The notes below the pieces were generated by a model, which had not been told where the DNA came from, made no database searches, and saw only the letters and a list, made by a program, of their open reading frames with translations. Below are positions 60,918-64,000 of a DNA stretch of 64,000 bases, one piece after another. The position numbers were made by a program, and so were the translations under genes. Every line of letters starts with the position of its first letter. Position 1 is the first letter of the stretch. Origin of the DNA: Bin75 sp965212135 (GTDB lineage: Bacteria > Nitrospirota > Nitrospiria > Nitrospirales > UBA8639); contig OZ243044.1 of assembly GCA_965212135.1 (NCBI GenBank), forward strand, positions 1,364,001-1,428,000. The letters are read 5' to 3'.

Positions 60918-63582
60918 CCCATCCCTGCGCGGCGCGATTCCGCTCTCGCTCAAAATGGCCTGGCGGGAAACGCGGGGCGGCTGGCGCCGGTTTGGTTTCT
61001 TTGTGGCGTGCCTGGCCGTCGGCGTCGGCGCCGTGACGGGCATTGACCTGTTTGCGACAAACGTGGAAGGCCTGATCCTGGGGGATGCCAGAAGTTTCCT
61101 GGGCGGAGACGTCGAGATTCGGGTGTCGCGGAACATGGGAGAATCCGGGCGCGCGGCGCTGGCGTCGTTGAACGAACGGCACATTGCCGTGACCCATGTG
61201 CGGGAACTCGTCGGCATGGCCGCGGTGCGGACGCGCGCGTTCAACGAGGCCGGACGGGAACGGCTCGCGGCCCGCCCCACCCAGTTGGTGGAACTCAAAG
61301 CGGTGGAATCCAACTATCCTCTGTACGGCCGGGTGGCCGTGTCTCCCGCGCGGCCGTTGCCCGCCTTGCTCTCCCCGGTTTCGTCGTGTCCGGACGTGCC
61401 CTGTTTCGGGATTGTGGCCCAGGAATCTCTGCTGGTCATCCTGGGGCTTGACCTGGGATCGCATCTCAAAATCGGGCAAGCCTGGTTTGAGGTCAGGGGC
61501 GTGTTGCTCAAAGAGCCAGACCGCGTGGCCGGCGCGTTTCGTTTGGGCCCGCGCGTGATGCTGTCCATGGACGCGCTGGCCGCCACCGGCCTGGTGCGGG
61601 CGGGCAGCCGCGTGCGTCAGCGGTATCTCCTTCGCGTCCCGGAGTCCCTCGCGCTCGCGCCGCTCCTCGGAGAACTGCGGGGCCGGCTGGCCGGTGAAGG
61701 CGCACGGGTGTCGTCCTTTCGCAACGCCCAATCCTGGATTCGCGGATTTCTGGATCAATTCACCACCTATTTGGGACTCATCGCGCTCACCGCCCTGTTC
61801 GTGGGCGGCATTGGCATCGCCTGCACGATTCACGGATTCATCAGGCAAAAACTGACGACGGTGGCGGTCCTCAAAACCCTGGGCGCGGACGCCGGACTGA
61901 TTATGCGGGTGTACGCGGGCCAGAGCGGGCTGATGGGATGTGCGGGCAGTCTGATCGGGGCGGCGGCGGGCGTGGGGGTGCAGAGCGCGATGCCCCTGTT
62001 GCTGGGCGGCCTGCTTCCCGTTGCCGGCGTCGGCGCCGTGACCATGATGCCGCTGGTCAAGGGGTTCATCCTCGGCATGGGGACCACGCTGCTCTTTACC
62101 CTGTGGCCCCTGCTCACGATTCGCGCCGTTCCCCCGGCGCTGGTCTTCCGGCGGGACACGGCCCGGCCCGCCGCGCCGACTCGCGCACACTCGTTTTGGA
62201 CCATGCCGGGACAGGCGGTGGGGCGTGTGGTGCGGGATCGTCAACGGCTCCTCGCCGCCGCCGTCATTGGCGCGGGGCTGCTGTCGCTCGCCATGTGGCA
62301 GGCTCGCTCCGTGTCGTTGGGGGCGGTGTTTCTGCTGGCCTTTGGCGCGGCGCTGGTCTTGCTGCGGGCGGGTGTGCGGCTCCTCCTTGCCGTGGTGCAC
62401 AGGATGCCCCGGCCTCGCTCATGGGTCCTGCGTCACGCGCTCGGCAGGGTTTGGCGACCGGGGAATTACACCATGGGCATCGCCGTCGCCATCGGCGTCG
62501 GGGTCATGGTCATCGTCACGGTGGCGTTGGTCAAGGCGTCATTGCTGTCGGCGATTGAGGATCGCATTCCCGACCGGGCGCCGACGTTCTTCTTTATTGA
62601 CATTCAGCCGGATCAGCAAACGCGGTTTGAACGGGTCGTGCGCGCGCACACGCGAACCGGAACAGACAAGTTGACGCCGGTGGTGCGTTCGCGGCTCGGC
62701 GCGGTCAATGGCGTCCCCGTCAACCCCGAAGCGCACAGGGACACGCGCCATGGGTGGTACTTTACACGGGAATACGTGTTGACCGCCCTGGCCGACCTGC
62801 CCAAAGACAATACGGTGGTCAAGGGACAATGGTGGTCGCCGGCCCGGCGTGACCATGGGGACCGTGAGGCCGTCCGCGTGTCCGTGGAAGAAGAGGCCGC
62901 CCGCCGGCTCGGCCTGGACGTGGGCTCCACGGTGGCGTTCGACGTGCAGGGCGTGTCCGTGCCGGCGGTGGTCGAGAGCATACGGAACGTGGAGTGGGGG
63001 AATTTTTCCATCAATTTTTACATGATTCTCTCGCCGTCCTCGCTGGCGGAGCTGCCGCGGACGTATATCTCGACGGCCACGGTCGGCCCGGAAAAAGAAA
63101 CGACGCTGCAGCAGGCCCTGGTCCGGGCGCTGCCGAACGTGACGGCCATCAAAATCGGCGACGTGCTCGCGAACGCGGCGCGGCTGCTTGAGCAGTTAGC
63201 CATGGTGATTCAGGGCATCGCGTTCTTGAGCATGCTCGGCGGCGCGCTGGTGATGGTGGCGGCCCTGTCTTCGACGCGGCACAGCCGGTTGCATGAATCC
63301 GCCGTGCTCAAAGTCGTCGGCTGCACGCGGCGGATGCTGGCGCAATCGTTCGCGGTGGAATTCGCCGTCATTGGTGCGCTCGCGGGTCTGATCGGTGTCG
63401 CCCTCGCCGGCGTCCTCTCCTGGGTCATCCTGTATTTTTTCCTGGACCTGGCCTGGGTGTTCCGGCCCGCGGTGATGAGTTGGGGCCTGTTCGCCACGGT
63501 GGGCCTGGCCGTGTTGGTCGGCTTTCTCGGCACCTTTCGAATCCTGGGTCAACCGCCGCTGGCCGTGTTACGGCGGGAGTGA
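60907..63582 (+). CDS. ybbP: FtsX-like ABC permease (YbbP-like)
   Basis: About 891-residue permease with ten TM helices. N-terminal TM and periplasmic part (LKMAWRETRGGWRRFGFFVA), MacB-like core, FtsX domains GLIALTALFVGGIGIACTIH and FLSMLGGALVMVAALSSTRH, and the end LGTFRILGQPPLAVLRRE. GTG at 60907 overlaps the ybbA stop region; ATG at 60877 would add ten residues. Together with tesA and ybbA this is the conserved lipid-related envelope cluster; the transported molecule is not established. Confidence 0.92.
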   Translation: MSRNPSLRGAIPLSLKMAWRETRGGWRRFGFFVACLAVGVGAVTGIDLFATNVEGLILGDARSFLGGDVEIRVSRNMGESGRAALASLNERHIAVTHVRELVGMAAVRTRAFNEAGRERLAARPTQLVELKAVESNYPLYGRVAVSPARPLPALLSPVSSCPDVPCFGIVAQESLLVILGLDLGSHLKIGQAWFEVRGVLLKEPDRVAGAFRLGPRVMLSMDALAATGLVRAGSRVRQRYLLRVPESLALAPLLGELRGRLAGEGARVSSFRNAQSWIRGFLDQFTTYLGLIALTALFVGGIGIACTIHGFIRQKLTTVAVLKTLGADAGLIMRVYAGQSGLMGCAGSLIGAAAGVGVQSAMPLLLGGLLPVAGVGAVTMMPLVKGFILGMGTTLLFTLWPLLTIRAVPPALVFRRDTARPAAPTRAHSFWTMPGQAVGRVVRDRQRLLAAAVIGAGLLSLAMWQARSVSLGAVFLLAFGAALVLLRAGVRLLLAVVHRMPRPRSWVLRHALGRVWRPGNYTMGIAVAIGVGVMVIVTVALVKASLLSAIEDRIPDRAPTFFFIDIQPDQQTRFERVVRAHTRTGTDKLTPVVRSRLGAVNGVPVNPEAHRDTRHGWYFTREYVLTALADLPKDNTVVKGQWWSPARRDHGDREAVRVSVEEEAARRLGLDVGSTVAFDVQGVSVPAVVESIRNVEWGNFSINFYMILSPSSLAELPRTYISTATVGPEKETTLQQALVRALPNVTAIKIGDVLANAARLLEQLAMVIQGIAFLSMLGGALVMVAALSSTRHSRLHESAVLKVVGCTRRMLAQSFAVEFAVIGALAGLIGVALAGVLSWVILYFFLDLAWVFRPAVMSWGLFATVGLAVLVGFLGTFRILGQPPLAVLRRE

Positions 63583-63681
63583 CGCATGACGGCCGGCGAG
63601 TCCCGCCCGGTGCGGCCACATTGACTGAAAAGAGAAATTTCCACACAATCGGCAGAAAAGCGTGAATCGGGGAGTTGGAAC

Positions 63682-63900
63682 ATGCGTATCACGAAAAAAG
63701 GTCAGGTCACCATCCCCGTATCGTTGCGAAAACGCTACGGGCTTCAACCGGCCGTCGAAGTGGAATTTGTCGCCGATGCCGACGGCATTCTGTTGCGGAA
63801 ACGGCGCCCCGCGTCCGCGAACCCGTTTCGGGCGTTGAGGGGTGTCGTGAAGAAGCGGCTGAATGTTGACCGGTATCTTGAAGAGCTTCGCGGGATATAA
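63682..63900 (+). CDS. AbrB/MazE-type antitoxin-like DNA-binding protein
   Basis: 72-residue swapped-hairpin protein: MRITKKGQVTIPVSLRKRYG, then VEFVADADGILLRKRRP. The N-terminal barrel binds DNA; the C-terminal half (FRALRGVVKKRLNVDRYLEE) normally contacts a VapC-type toxin. No toxin gene follows in the remaining 100 bp; the next frame opens with a signal peptide instead. Orphan antitoxin or a regulator. Confidence 0.75.
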   Translation: MRITKKGQVTIPVSLRKRYGLQPAVEVEFVADADGILLRKRRPASANPFRALRGVVKKRLNVDRYLEELRGI

Positions 63901-63915
63901 TAACAGGAGAATTTC

Positions 63916-63957
63916 ATGAATGATAATTTATCAAATGGAGAAAACGGGAATGAGTAA
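63916..63957 (+). CDS. Possible 13-aa leader peptide
   Basis: AGGAG and ATG at 63916 open MNDNLSNGENGNE, whose TAA overlaps the ATG of the next frame (63950). Could couple translation of the exported protein; could also be chance. Confidence 0.25.
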   Translation: MNDNLSNGENGNE

Positions 63958-64000
63958 ATCTTGTTTCGTAATCTCCTGCCTGTTTTTGTTGACCCTTTTT
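63950..64000 (+). CDS. N-terminal signal peptide of a truncated secreted protein
   Basis: ATG at 63950 with GGAG upstream opens MSKSCFVISCLFLLTLF and runs off the window. Only a hydrophobic export signal is seen, perhaps a lipoprotein; identity unknown. Confidence 0.5.
   Translation, partial: MSKSCFVISCLFLLTLF

Noticed and set aside
60886..62400. 504-codon minus-strand frame opposite ybbP
   Set aside because: Arg/Gln/His-rich shadow frame without a family.

Overview
The window is high-GC, gene-dense chromosomal DNA from a Gram-negative bacterium. The evidence is an RND pump with an outer-membrane lipoprotein channel, a SurA-like chaperone, heptose adenylyltransferase, two autotransporters ending in a C-terminal Trp, and lipoboxes on several proteins. 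A glycine-betaine synthase plus BCCT transporter suggests osmotic (marine or saline) stress. The phylum cannot be fixed from sequence alone. A deep non-proteobacterial lineage such as Nitrospirota is possible, because the phenylalanyl-tRNA synthetase is of archaeal/eukaryotic type and the DapF homologue is atypical; this is inference.

Layout. 1-6.5 kb (minus): RND pump, membrane-fusion protein and outer-membrane factor operon, then DoxX and MscS proteins. 7-9.3 kb: 2-oxoglutarate oxygenase, di-haem peroxidase, and a glyoxalase-like gene broken by two small indels. 9.4-11.2 kb: AT-richer GmrSD-like (DUF262/DUF1524) defence gene. 11.3-14.1 kb: DapF homologue with both expected catalytic Cys replaced by Ser, a zinc alcohol dehydrogenase, Pcm. 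14.2-17.0 kb: second AT-richer island with a 5'-truncated gene remnant, a strong terminator, and a restriction endonuclease/adenine methyltransferase pair. 17.0-26.3 kb: housekeeping genes (DciA-like, smpB, engB, surA-like, mfd, rfaE2), an SLC13 transporter and a Fis-type regulator. 26.4-34.6 kb: tRNA-Val, thrS, infC, rpmI, an inserted lipoprotein gene, rplT, and convergent rpe-pheS-pheT with archaeal-type PheRS.

35-48 kb: two large autotransporters face each other and share an almost identical 1.43-kb 3' half as an inverted repeat. The repeat flanks a divergent osmoprotection pair (BCCT transporter; fused glycine/sarcosine/dimethylglycine methyltransferase). Each autotransporter is preceded by a homopolymeric C tract (C13 and C19) lying between an upstream start codon and the signal peptide. 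In both, one extra C would place the upstream start in frame. This looks like a phase-variable and possibly invertible surface-protein locus and is the most notable feature of the window.

48.5-52.2 kb: four consecutive HEAT-repeat genes. 52.3-64 kb: ugd, rmuC, tRNA-Gly, several poorly known proteins, ChaN-like, CDGSH and small membrane proteins, a tesA/ybbA/ybbP cluster, an AbrB-type antitoxin, and the first codons of a secreted protein at the edge. Dispersed palindromic GTCATTCCCG/CGGGAATCCA repeats occupy several intergenic regions.
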